This document shows positions 46,327-54,790 of a stretch of DNA of 64,000 bases, piece by piece. The stretch's first letter is position 1; every line of letters begins with the position of its first letter. Under the pieces are notes generated by a model, which was given only the letters and a program-made list of their open reading frames with translations, was not told the origin of the DNA and did no database searches. This DNA is from Burkholderia gladioli (GTDB taxonomy: Bacteria > Pseudomonadota > Gammaproteobacteria > Burkholderiales > Burkholderiaceae), in assembly GCF_000959725.1 (NCBI RefSeq), contig NZ_CP009322.1:124001-188000 (forward strand), read 5' to 3'. The position numbers and the translations under genes were made by a program.

Positions 46327-46427
46327 TCCTGCCCGCGAGGAAAAGGCGAAGCAAGGGCGTCGAGCGCGGGTATACACCGGGATTTTGTCCACATATTGCA
46401 CATGCTACGATCGCCGTCATTCCGATA

Positions 46428-46443
46428 TGTACCGAACGTTACA
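46428..46443. promoter_or_regulatory. RpiR-type operator candidate, copy 2
   Basis: TGTACCGAACGTTACA, flanked as ATGTA...TTACAT. Its centre is 117 bp from copy 1, close to eleven helical turns, and it lies about 82 bases upstream of the ggt start. Both sites lie within the divergent promoter. Confidence 0.7.
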
Positions 46444-46524
46444 TCCATCGGCAAGGCGGGCAGGCGCATTTCCGGGGGGATCGCGGCTCGGCCGTGAACC
46501 CGTCCCCCATGGAGCGCTTATCCG

Positions 46525-48282
46525 ATGCGGCGATTTCTTCTCGTAGTCACCGTCCTGACGTTGGCCGTCCAATCGATTGCCCAGGCGGCATCGGAGCCCG
46601 CCGTCGAGGCGCAGCACGGCATGGTGGTGTCCTCGCAGCATCTGGCCTCCGAGATCGGCGTGCAGATCCTCAAGCAGGGCGGCAATGCCGTCGACGCGGC
46701 GGTGGCGGTCGGCTACGCGCAGGCCGTGACCAACCCCTGCTGCGGCAACATCGGCGGGGGCGGCTTCATGACCCTGCACCTGGCCGACGGCCGCGACCGC
46801 TTCATCAATTTCCGCGAGAAGGCGCCGGCCGGCGCCTCGGCCAATATGTACCTCGACGAGGCCGGCAACGTGAAGCCCGGCGAGAGCCTGTACGGCTATC
46901 GCGCGGTCGGCGTGCCGGGCACGGTGGCGGGCCTGAACCTGGCCGAGCGCAAATACGGCAAGCTCACGCTGCGCCAGGTGATGGCACCGGCGATCAAGCT
47001 CGCCCGCGACGGCTTCGTGCTCACACGCGGCGACACCGACATCCTCGATACCACCACCAAGCGCTTCCGCAGCGATCCGGACGCGGCGCGCATCTTCCTG
47101 CGCGCCGACGGCTCGCCGCTGCAGCCGGGCGACCGGCTGGTGCAGAAGGATCTCGCGGCGACGCTCGAGAACATCGCCCGGCACGGCGACGAGGCCTTCT
47201 ATCACGGCAGGATCCCGCAGGTGGTCGAGGCGGCCTCGAAGCAGGGCGGCGGCGTGATCAGCGCGGCCGACTTCGCCGCCTATCGCGCCGAGGACACCGA
47301 GCCGCTCAAGTGCGACTATCGCGGCTACACCTTCATCTCGGCGCCGCCGCCGAGCTCGGGCGGCGTCACGCTGTGCGAGACGCTGAACATCCTCGAAGGC
47401 TACGACATGCGCGCGCTCGGCTACCACTCGGCCGCGGCGGTGCACTACATGACCGAGGCGATGCGCCATGCCTACCTGGACCGCAACACCCTGCTGGGCG
47501 ACCCGCACTTCATCGACAACCCGCTCGACAAGCTGCTGAGCAAGGACTACGCGGCCGAGCTGCGCAAGACCATCAGCGAGGACAAGGCCTCTTCGTCGAA
47601 GGACGTGATCCCGGGCTTCAGCGTGCATGAGAAGCCGGAAACCACGCACTACTCGATCATCGACGCCGACGGCAACGCGGTCTCGACCACCTACACCGTC
47701 AACGGCCGCTTCGGTGCCGTGGTGATCGCGCCGGGCACGGGCTTCTTCCTCAACGACGAGATGGACGACTTCACCGTCAAGGTGGGCGTGCAGAACCTGT
47801 TCGGCCTGGTGCAGGGCACGCGCAACGCGATCGCGCCGGGCAAGCGGCCGCTCTCGTCGATGGCGCCCACGGTGGTGACCAAGGACGGCAAGACCTTCAT
47901 GGTGATCGGCTCGCCGGGCGGCTCGCGGATCATCACGATCACGCTGGAAACCGCGCTGAACGTGATCGACTACGGGATGGCGCCGCAGGACGCGGTGGAC
48001 GCGCCGCGCATCCATCATCAGTGGCTGCCCGACGAGGTCTATTACGAAACCCTGGGCCTGTCGCCCGACACGCTCGCGATCCTGCGCAAGATGGGCTACA
48101 AGATGGTCGAGCAGACCCCCTGGGGCGCCGCCGAACTGGTGCTGGTCGGCCTGCCCGGCACCGAGGTGGCCAGCCGCGTCAGCTCGGGCAACGATTCCTC
48201 GGTGTCCGGCATCGTGCGGCCCGGCTTCATCTACGGCGCGAACGATCCGCGCCGTCCCGCCGGCGCGGCGGTCGGCTACTGA
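46525..48282 (+). CDS. ggt: Gamma-glutamyltransferase (periplasmic, autoprocessed)
   Basis: 585 residues with signal peptide (LLVVTVLTLAVQSIAQA, about 5-21). The Ntn-hydrolase nucleophile is T373, at the start of TTHYSIIDADGNAVSTTYTVN, where the propeptide is cleaved after E372 into large and small subunits. SSMAPTVV and IGSPGGSRI are the substrate-binding segments of the small subunit. It cleaves glutathione and other gamma-glutamyl compounds and transfers the glutamyl group. Divergent from an RpiR regulator, which probably controls it. Confidence 0.95.
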   Translation: MRRFLLVVTVLTLAVQSIAQAASEPAVEAQHGMVVSSQHLASEIGVQILKQGGNAVDAAVAVGYAQAVTNPCCGNIGGGGFMTLHLADGRDRFINFREKAPAGASANMYLDEAGNVKPGESLYGYRAVGVPGTVAGLNLAERKYGKLTLRQVMAPAIKLARDGFVLTRGDTDILDTTTKRFRSDPDAARIFLRADGSPLQPGDRLVQKDLAATLENIARHGDEAFYHGRIPQVVEAASKQGGGVISAADFAAYRAEDTEPLKCDYRGYTFISAPPPSSGGVTLCETLNILEGYDMRALGYHSAAAVHYMTEAMRHAYLDRNTLLGDPHFIDNPLDKLLSKDYAAELRKTISEDKASSSKDVIPGFSVHEKPETTHYSIIDADGNAVSTTYTVNGRFGAVVIAPGTGFFLNDEMDDFTVKVGVQNLFGLVQGTRNAIAPGKRPLSSMAPTVVTKDGKTFMVIGSPGGSRIITITLETALNVIDYGMAPQDAVDAPRIHHQWLPDEVYYETLGLSPDTLAILRKMGYKMVEQTPWGAAELVLVGLPGTEVASRVSSGNDSSVSGIVRPGFIYGANDPRRPAGAAVGY

Positions 48283-48586
48283 TCGATCGCTGGCGCCGCC
48301 TCGCCCCGCCGATATCGCGGCGGGGCGGCTCTCTCGGTTCTCTCTTCTCCCGCGGGCGCGTCCGATGACGATGCGCCCGTGTCTTTTCCGGCGGCCCGAT
48401 TTCTTCCCGGGCGCTCGATCGTTGACGCTGGTGGAACAGTGATGCCCATTCCGGGCGGATGATCTTTGCGGCGCGCTCGCGCATCATCGATGCCAGTCCC
48501 CGGTCCCGACCGGGAGCCCCGTTCGGCAAGGCGGGCCCGCGCATCGTGGGCGTCCCGCCTGCCACGACCCGCTGGAGTCCCGCTCG
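48283..48586. other. Intergenic region after ggt
   Basis: Contains a hairpin at 48303-48326 and nothing else structured that I can see. A 76-codon antisense frame and similar ones are GC-rich shadows. Confidence 0.5.
48303..48326 (+). terminator. Probable terminator of ggt
   Basis: GCCCCGCCG (48303-48311) pairs with CGGCGGGGC (48318-48326), 9 bp with a 6-base loop, 20 bases after the ggt stop. The following sequence is only moderately T-rich (CTCTCGGTTCTCTCTTC). Confidence 0.65.
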
Positions 48587-49120
48587 ATGCCGCGCCGCCT
48601 GCTTCGCCTGTTCCCGAGTTTCGTCGCGCTGCTGGCGATGCTCGGCATGACCGCCTGCAGCGGCAAGCCCGAACCCGACGCCGCCCGGAACCTGACCATG
48701 AAGCCCTCCGTCACCTATCTGCACCTGCTGCGGCATACGCCGTTCTTCACCGCGCTGTCGACCGAGCAACTGCAATGGACCATCGATCATTCGCGCGAAT
48801 GGGAAGCCCAGGCCGGCGCCGTGATCGCCACCTGCGACGAGGCCGTCGACACCGATGCGCCCTACTGGATCCTGCTCGACGGCGGCTGGCGCGTCGAGGC
48901 ACGCGATCGCGCGTTTCCGGCCGGGCACGCCGATCCCGGCAAATGGTTCAGTGCAACCGTGGCGAACGGTGCGTCCTGTCGGCTCGTCACCACCGAGACC
49001 AGCTACGTGATGCGCATTGAACGCCAGGAAATGCAGCAGATGCTGGCGCGCGGTTTCGGATTCGGCGCGCATCTCGAGGCGGGGGAGGCTTACTACCGGC
49101 GCTTGTTCGCCGGCGAGTGA
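48587..49120 (+). CDS. Predicted lipoprotein, possibly cNMP-binding-like fold
   Basis: 177 residues. Signal with lipobox MTAC at C24, so it is membrane-anchored. The mature part reads FFTALSTEQLQWTI, YWILLDGGWRVEARDRAFPAGHADPGKWFSA, SYVMRIERQEMQQML, which resembles the order of beta strands and the final helix in cyclic nucleotide-binding-like sensor domains, but the phosphate-binding cassette is absent. The resemblance is weak and may be chance. No operon partner is obvious. Confidence 0.65.
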   Translation: MPRRLLRLFPSFVALLAMLGMTACSGKPEPDAARNLTMKPSVTYLHLLRHTPFFTALSTEQLQWTIDHSREWEAQAGAVIATCDEAVDTDAPYWILLDGGWRVEARDRAFPAGHADPGKWFSATVANGASCRLVTTETSYVMRIERQEMQQMLARGFGFGAHLEAGEAYYRRLFAGE

Positions 49121-49382
49121 GCCGGGCGCGCGATCACGATGCCCGCATCATGTCGGCATGGATCTTCGTGCCGGCATGACAATCCATGTCGCTTTTCGCG
49201 ACATTGTTTCGTGTCGCCGAGCGAAACCGGTGCAGCCGCCCGAAGGCTCGGGCCAACTACACGAAACTCGACAAAATTGTTCCCGGCTTCCGCTCAACTT
49301 CCGGGGCTCGATGCCGTTAATCCTGCCGACAAATCAGGTTGCGCCCACACGCATGGCGCGCAACGCCTTGGGGAAGGAAGTC

Positions 49383-49952
49383 ATGAACATACAGTCGGGT
49401 TCCGGCAATACCGCGGCCGGATCGATCTCGTCTGTCACCTCCACATCGCGTACCGGCAACGGACGTGCGATGCGGACGGCGACGAGCCAATCGAACGCGA
49501 CGGCACGCTCGGCCGTCAGTCATGCCGCGTCGACGCAGAACACCGGCACGCAGCAGGGCAGCAAGACCGGCACGCAAAACGGCGGCAAGCCCGCCAGCAA
49601 TTCGACCAGCACCGCGAACACCTCGAATACCGCGAACACCTCGAATACCGCGAACGGCTCGAAAGCCGCGAGCGGCGCGAATGGCTCGAAAGGCAGTAAC
49701 AGCAGCAGTTCGATCACCGACGATCCGAACTGGCTGCCCAAGCTCAGGAAAAGCATCTCGGGCTGGCGCCAGCAACTGGCCGACGCGCACCATCGCTGGT
49801 GGACCTCGCGCCACGATCGCGGCGCACGCAATGCCGCCCGCAAGGACGAGCGCACGCTGCAGGCGTCGATCGCCAGCGCGAACCAGTTCATCGATACCGA
49901 GTTGCGCAGCGAACGCATCCGCGTCGGCTCGAAGATCAACACCAGCGCCTGA
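49383..49952 (+). CDS. Low-complexity Ser/Thr/Asn-rich protein of unknown function
   Basis: 189 residues with GGAAGGAAG before the ATG (49383). Residues 1-115 are almost entirely Ser, Thr, Asn, Ala, Gly, with the repeat NTSNTANTSNTANGSKAASGANGSKGS. The C-terminal 75 residues are basic and helical (RKSISGWRQQLADAHHRWWTSRHDRGARNAARKDERTLQASIASANQF). No signal peptide. A secreted or surface-exposed role is conceivable given its amino-acid make-up. Neighbour 50025-50633 has a similar layout. Confidence 0.6.
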   Translation: MNIQSGSGNTAAGSISSVTSTSRTGNGRAMRTATSQSNATARSAVSHAASTQNTGTQQGSKTGTQNGGKPASNSTSTANTSNTANTSNTANGSKAASGANGSKGSNSSSSITDDPNWLPKLRKSISGWRQQLADAHHRWWTSRHDRGARNAARKDERTLQASIASANQFIDTELRSERIRVGSKINTSA

Positions 49953-50024
49953 GGCACGCGTCGACGGCCGCGCCATGCAATGCGCAGCCGCCGCGCCGTC
50001 TCTTCATCCGCCAGGAGAACCAGC

Positions 50025-50633
50025 ATGATCATCCCGCCGGGATCCGCCAGTTACACGAGCGCTTTCGATACCTCCTCCTCGGGCACCGGCAACGGCGACC
50101 GCGACAGGCAACGCCGGGCCGAGGCCGCGGCCGCGGCCGGCACGGCCAACGCGGCGAATGCTGCGTCTGCCGGCAAGGCGGCGCAGCCCGTGAGTTCCGC
50201 CGGTGCCATCGGCAGCGATGCCGCCGGCAAGGCAGCGGCCGCGACGTCGCCGAACCCGGCGTCCACCGCAGTCACCACGGCCTCGACCAGCGCATCGAGC
50301 GACGCGAAGTCCTCGAATGCTTCCACGTCCTCGGGCACGTCACCCGCCGCGAGCACCGCGAAACCGGGCAAATCCGGCGGCGCGGCGGGCGCGAGCGGCA
50401 GCGGCCAGTCGAACAGCGGCGTCGCCTTGATCGAGCAGGTGATCAAGCGGCTGGAGCAGATGCTCAAGCAGGTGGAGAAGCAGCTCGCGCAGGCCCACAA
50501 CGAGACCGAGCGACAGGCCCTGCTGCAGGAGATCGAACTGATCAGCGGCCAGTTGCAGCAGGCGCTCGCGGCGCTGTCGAAGGCCATGAACGGCCAGACG
50601 GGCGGCGCGACCTCGGTGGACATCCACGCCTGA
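50025..50633 (+). CDS. Low-complexity Ala/Ser-rich protein with C-terminal coiled coil
   Basis: 202 residues with CAGGAG 7-8 bases before the ATG. Residues 1-135 are Ala/Ser/Gly/Thr-rich and probably disordered. Residues 137-185 form a strong amphipathic helix (LIEQVIKRLEQMLKQVEKQLAQ, then ETERQALLQEIELISGQLQQALAAL), a likely coiled coil. No signal peptide. It lies 72 bases after the similar gene upstream, so the two may be an operon of related design. Function not recognised; the layout recalls small type III-associated or structural proteins. Confidence 0.6.
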   Translation: MIIPPGSASYTSAFDTSSSGTGNGDRDRQRRAEAAAAAGTANAANAASAGKAAQPVSSAGAIGSDAAGKAAAATSPNPASTAVTTASTSASSDAKSSNASTSSGTSPAASTAKPGKSGGAAGASGSGQSNSGVALIEQVIKRLEQMLKQVEKQLAQAHNETERQALLQEIELISGQLQQALAALSKAMNGQTGGATSVDIHA

Positions 50634-50645
50634 GCGGATGCCCTG

Positions 50646-51230
50646 CTATTTCTCGATCATGGCATCGACGAAGCGCGCGGCACGACGGTCGAATTCCCGG
50701 AAATCCGCGCCGCAGGTCTTCCTGACGAGAAACCGGAACAGGTAGCGGCCGGCGACGACGTGCTCGAATTCGTAGTTGGCCGACCATGCCCCGGCGTCCC
50801 GGACGCTGACGGTGTCGCCGAACGCGTCGTCGAACACACGATAGCGAATCGGCGTGGACACGCTCGCGGCCGAATCGGCATACAGCCGGAACCCGTCCTG
50901 ATCGGCGAGCCGGTAAGCGCCCGCTGCTGCCTGCTGCGCCTGGTCGGGCCCGCGGGGAACACCCATCACCACCAGGTGATCGCCTGGCGGGCAGGTGGTG
51001 GCGCTGCTGAATTCGAGTCTCGGGATCGGGCGGTTGATGGCGAAGAAGCCGGTGTTCACGATCGGCTCGAGATCGCCAGCGATCGTGAATGTCTGGCGGG
51101 AGCCGTCATCGGCCGGGATGTTCACGTGGATCGACTTCGCGGAAGCTTCGGCAGCCTGTTGCCGATACGTCCAGCCCCAGGCCAGCAGGATCGCGGCCAG
51201 CGTGGCGACACACCACCAGGTCTTTTTCAT
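50646..51230 (-). CDS. Membrane-anchored hypothetical protein
   Basis: 194 residues from MKKTWWCVATLAAILLAWGW, one N-terminal membrane segment or signal anchor followed by a soluble domain of about 170 residues, beta-rich (SIHVNIPADDGSRQTFTIAGDLEPIVNTGFFAIN; ANYEFEHVVAGRYLFRFLVRKTCGADF). Two Cys (TTCPPGDH; KTCGAD) could form a disulfide. I do not recognise the domain. Single gene, convergent with the coiled-coil gene with 12 bases between stops. Confidence 0.6.
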   Translation of the reverse strand: MKKTWWCVATLAAILLAWGWTYRQQAAEASAKSIHVNIPADDGSRQTFTIAGDLEPIVNTGFFAINRPIPRLEFSSATTCPPGDHLVVMGVPRGPDQAQQAAAGAYRLADQDGFRLYADSAASVSTPIRYRVFDDAFGDTVSVRDAGAWSANYEFEHVVAGRYLFRFLVRKTCGADFREFDRRAARFVDAMIEK

Positions 51231-51347
51231 CGCGTATCGGCCCCGTGCTCTCTCATTCGTCCTGATTCGATGGAGCAATCGCCGGCGGGGCCGGCGACGC
51301 ATCGATAGTGGCGAATATACGATATTGCGCGCGAATCTATCCGCGCA

Positions 51348-51367
51348 TCGGGGCGGGGCCGCCCCGA
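51348..51367. terminator. Hairpin between the anchored unknown and the GntR gene
   Basis: TCGGGGCGG (51348-51356) and CCGCCCCGA (51359-51367), 9 bp with a 2-base loop. It is 22 bases past the GntR gene stop but lacks a T-run, so terminator activity is uncertain. Confidence 0.4.
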
Positions 51368-51389
51368 CGGCGAGCCACACGCCGGCGGC

Positions 51390-52106
51390 TCAGCCCCCGC
51401 GCGGCGCGAGCAGCCGCTCCGCCACGCCCACGATGTCGCGCATCGCGTGCTGCAAATGCTCGCGCAGCAGCGCGGCGCCGCCGCGCACGTCGCGCGCGCG
51501 GCTCAGCTCGATCATCTCTAGGTGCTCGCGACGCGTGTGCTCGCGAATCGGCACGTTCACCACCTGAAAACGGAAATAGCGCTCGTTGCGATCGTTGAGG
51601 CGGCGCAGCGTCTCGATCGCCAGATCCAGCCCCGAAGGTGCGTAGAGCGTTTCATGGAAACGCCAGTTCAACTGCCCCCAGGTGGTCTCGGTCGCCTCGT
51701 CCATCTGCAGGACCAGCGCGCGGGCGGCCTCGAAGGTCGTCTCGCTGGAGGCCGGCATCGCGCGGCCGAAGATCCAGGGTTCGAGGCGCAGGCGGATCTC
51801 GAAGGTCTCGCGCACCTCGTCGGCCGAGATCGCGCAGACATAGGCGCCCTTGTGCGGAATGATCGTCACGAAGCCCTCGCCCTGCAGACGCGTGATCGCC
51901 TCGCGCACCGGCACGCGGCTCACGCCGAGTTCCTCGGCCAGCGCTTCCTGGCGCAGCGGCGCGCCGGGCGGCAGCTCGCCGCGCAGGATCTTGCCGCGGA
52001 TCGCCTCCAGCGCGAGATCGACGGTGGTCGAACGAACCAGCTTGCCGGAGGACGGCGAGCGGGCAGGGGAGGAGCCGGGCGGCTCGGACAGGTCTTGCAT
52101 CGTCAT
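51390..52106 (-). CDS. GntR-family (FCD) transcriptional regulator
   Basis: 238 residues from MTMQDLSEPP; an AGGAA site lies 7 bases upstream and a frame to 52175 is discounted. Winged helix about 35-85 (GELPPGAPLRQEALAEELGVSRVPVREAITRLQGEGFVTIIPHKGAYV) and an FCD domain. Divergent from the proline-racemase-family gene; it is the likely regulator of the enzyme and of the adjacent binding protein. Confidence 0.9.
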   Translation of the reverse strand: MTMQDLSEPPGSSPARSPSSGKLVRSTTVDLALEAIRGKILRGELPPGAPLRQEALAEELGVSRVPVREAITRLQGEGFVTIIPHKGAYVCAISADEVRETFEIRLRLEPWIFGRAMPASSETTFEAARALVLQMDEATETTWGQLNWRFHETLYAPSGLDLAIETLRRLNDRNERYFRFQVVNVPIREHTRREHLEMIELSRARDVRGGAALLREHLQHAMRDIVGVAERLLAPRGG

Positions 52107-52274
52107 CGTGATTCCTGAATTACAGGCCAGATCATGCCACAGACAGTGCTTGACACCAAAAAACGCGTACAGCATATTGGATACAATCTACAGTGTTCAG
52201 GATATCGCAGCACGCTGACAGGTTCGATCCGGCCCCGCGGGCCGATCCCCCATCCTTTCAAGAGGTCAAGGCTC

Positions 52275-53336
52275 ATGCGCTGGAGCAGGACATTTACGGT
52301 GGTGAACTGCCACGCCGAAGGCGAGGTCGGCAACGTGGTGACGGGTGGCGTGTTCGACGTGCCCGGCACCAGCATGTTCGAGAAGATGATGTACCTGGAG
52401 GAGCAGGCCGACGAACTGCGCCGCATCGCCATCTTCGAGCCGCGCGGCTCGGCGAACCAGAGCGTGAACTTCATCCTGCCGCCTACCGACCCGCGCGCGC
52501 AGATGGGCTACGTGATCGCCGAATCGACCGAATACCCGGCCATGTCGGGTTCGAACACCATGTGCGTGGCCACCGTGCTGCTCGAGACGGGCATCCTGCC
52601 GATGGTCGAGCCGGTCACCAACCTGCTGCTCGAATCGCCAGCCGGGCTGATCTCGATCCGTTGCGAATGCTCGAACGGGAAAGTCACCAAGGTCGAGTTC
52701 ACCAACCAGCCGGCCTTCGCCAACCATCTCGACCAGATGATCGAGGTGGAGGGCGTGGGCACGCTGAAGGTGGACGTCGGCTACGGCGGCATGACCTACG
52801 TGATCGTCGACGCCGAGGCGCTCGGCTTCGGCATCACGCCCGACGAGGCGCGCGAGCTGTGCGAACTCGGCCAGATCATCAAGGCCGCCGCCGCCGAGCA
52901 ACTGCCCTCGCCGCATCCGCTCAATCCCTACATCAAGGGCATCACGCAGACCGAATTCGTGCTACCGGTGCGCCGCGAGAACGGCGTGCTGAAGTCGCGC
53001 AACACCGTGATCGTCTCGCCGGGCCGCTGCGATCGCTCGCCCTGCGGCACAGGCACCTCGGCGCGGCTCGCGGTGCTGCACGCGAAGGGGCTGATCAGCG
53101 TCGGCGAGACCTTCGTGCACGAGTCGATCATCGGCTCCATCTTCGAAAGCCGCATCGCCTCGCTGACCAAGCTCGGCGATCGCCCCGCGGTGGTGCCGGT
53201 GGTATCGGGGCAAGCCTGGATCAGCGCGATCTCGCAGGTCGGCGTCGATCCGACCGACCGCTTCCAGACCGGTTTCACGCTGTCGGATACCTGGCTCGAG
53301 GCCGTCGACGACAAGCTGATCAAGTCGCGCCAGTAA
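52275..53336 (+). CDS. Proline racemase superfamily enzyme, Ser/Cys active-site type
   Basis: 353 residues from MRWSRTFTVV, with AGAGGTCAAGG upstream. The superfamily uses two acid/base residues: the second is C257 (DRSPCGTGTSAR), but the first Cys (usually MCGH) is replaced by S91 (AMSGSNTM). Proline racemases have Cys/Cys; Ser- or Thr-containing members act as hydroxyproline epimerases or trans-3-hydroxy-L-proline dehydratases. Here either activity is possible. The GntR gene and amino-acid binding protein beside it suggest hydroxyproline or a related imino acid as substrate. Confidence 0.88.
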   Translation: MRWSRTFTVVNCHAEGEVGNVVTGGVFDVPGTSMFEKMMYLEEQADELRRIAIFEPRGSANQSVNFILPPTDPRAQMGYVIAESTEYPAMSGSNTMCVATVLLETGILPMVEPVTNLLLESPAGLISIRCECSNGKVTKVEFTNQPAFANHLDQMIEVEGVGTLKVDVGYGGMTYVIVDAEALGFGITPDEARELCELGQIIKAAAAEQLPSPHPLNPYIKGITQTEFVLPVRRENGVLKSRNTVIVSPGRCDRSPCGTGTSARLAVLHAKGLISVGETFVHESIIGSIFESRIASLTKLGDRPAVVPVVSGQAWISAISQVGVDPTDRFQTGFTLSDTWLEAVDDKLIKSRQ

Positions 53337-53523
53337 GCAGCAAGGCATCGATCGACCACGCGGCGCGAGCCGCGTATCGTCACGGAGGACACAGCAAGGC
53401 ACGGCAGGATCGGAACCGTGGGTTCCGCTCATTTTGTTATTGAGGATTCCGGATCGTTACGGCACCTGGAGCCAGGCCGCCGCCCCGGCTCTCCAGTTGT
53501 TGAACCAACCCGTAGGACATGAC

Positions 53524-54639
53524 ATGAACAATCTGACCAAGGCAGTGGCAGCGTGCAGTCTTTGCGTGGCGTCGGCGTGGGCGATGGCCGACTCGACGGT
53601 GACGATCGGGCTTTCCGGCCCGCTGACGGGCCCCCAGGCCGGCAGCGGCAAGGACAACGAGAACGGGGCGAAGCTGGCGATCGCCGATCTCGATGCGAAG
53701 GGCATCACGGTGGGCGGGCAGACGGTCAAGCTCGCACTCGATTCGGAGGACGACCAGGGCGACCCGAAGGTGGGCGTGCAGATCGCCCAGAAGCTGGCCG
53801 ACAGCCATGCGCTGGCGGTGCTCGGTCCGAACAACTCGGGCGTGGCGATTCCCGCCTCGCGGATCTACCAGAACGCCGGCGTGGCGACGCTGCCGGTGGC
53901 CACCAACCCGGCGCTGACCGCGCAGGGCTACAACACGATCTTCCGGATCGGCGCGAGCGACGCGCAGCTCGGCAGCTCGATGGCCGATTTCGCGCAGAAG
54001 GTGCTGAAGGCGAAGAAGGTGGCGGTGATCGACGATCGCACCGCCTACGGCCAGGGCCTGGCGCAGGAGTTCATCAGCGAGGCGCAGAAGATCGGCCTGA
54101 CCGTGGTCGGGCGCGAGTTCACCAACTCGAACGCGGTGGATTTCCGCGCGATCCTGACCAACCTGAAGGAGAAGGCGCCCGACGCGATCTTCTACGGCGG
54201 TTACTCGGCGCAGGCGGGCCCGATGCTCAAGCAGATGCGCTCGATGGCGATTCCGGCCAAGCTGCTCGGCGGCGACGGCATGTGCTCGGCCGAGCTGCCG
54301 CAACTGGCCGGCGACGCCTCGGTCGACGCCTACTGCGCGCAGGGCGGCACCGCGCTCGACAAGACGCCGGCCGGCCATGCCTTCGTGCAGCGCTACAAGT
54401 CGACCTATCACGTCGACATGCTGGTGTATGCGGCGAACTTCTACGACGGCGTGATGATGATCGCCAAGGCGATGCAGGCCACCGGCACCACCACCGATCG
54501 CGCCAAGATCCGCGGCTACCTGGCGGGCATCGAATACGACGGCATCGCCGGCCATTATTCGTTCGACGCCAACGGCAACCTGAAAGGCGCGCCGACCACC
54601 GTCTACACCTTCCGCAAGAACACCCTCACGCCATACTGA
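53524..54639 (+). CDS. Branched-chain amino-acid-type ABC binding protein (LivJ/LivK-like), orphan
   Basis: 371 residues with signal peptide (VAACSLCVASAWAMA/DS). Peripla_BP_6 fold: VTIGLSGPLTGPQAGSGKDNENGAKLAIADLDAKG, LAVLGPNNSGVAIPASRIYQNAGVATLP, KKVAVIDDRTAYGQGLAQEFISEA. No permease or ATPase genes are adjacent, so it must serve a transporter encoded elsewhere or act as a sensor partner. It lies 187 bases after the racemase-family gene in the same direction and may bring in its substrate. Confidence 0.9.
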   Translation: MNNLTKAVAACSLCVASAWAMADSTVTIGLSGPLTGPQAGSGKDNENGAKLAIADLDAKGITVGGQTVKLALDSEDDQGDPKVGVQIAQKLADSHALAVLGPNNSGVAIPASRIYQNAGVATLPVATNPALTAQGYNTIFRIGASDAQLGSSMADFAQKVLKAKKVAVIDDRTAYGQGLAQEFISEAQKIGLTVVGREFTNSNAVDFRAILTNLKEKAPDAIFYGGYSAQAGPMLKQMRSMAIPAKLLGGDGMCSAELPQLAGDASVDAYCAQGGTALDKTPAGHAFVQRYKSTYHVDMLVYAANFYDGVMMIAKAMQATGTTTDRAKIRGYLAGIEYDGIAGHYSFDANGNLKGAPTTVYTFRKNTLTPY

Positions 54640-54790
54640 GCGCGCATCCGGATGAATGGCGATTCATCCGGTCAAGCGGGGCGGCGTTCGCGCGTCGGTG
54701 CTCCCCGCGGGCTGCGAGGTGACGGCGGGCACTCCCCCCGCCCGCCGTCACCAAGCGGTTTTCCTGCTGGTTTCTTTTCCTTCCCGGGAT

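Noticed and set aside
49141..49382. Possible hrpII (TTCG-N16-TTCG) box upstream of the low-complexity gene
   Set aside because: Several TTCG/CGAA words occur, but the spacings are 9, 26 or 15/17 bases and not 16 in the correct orientation.
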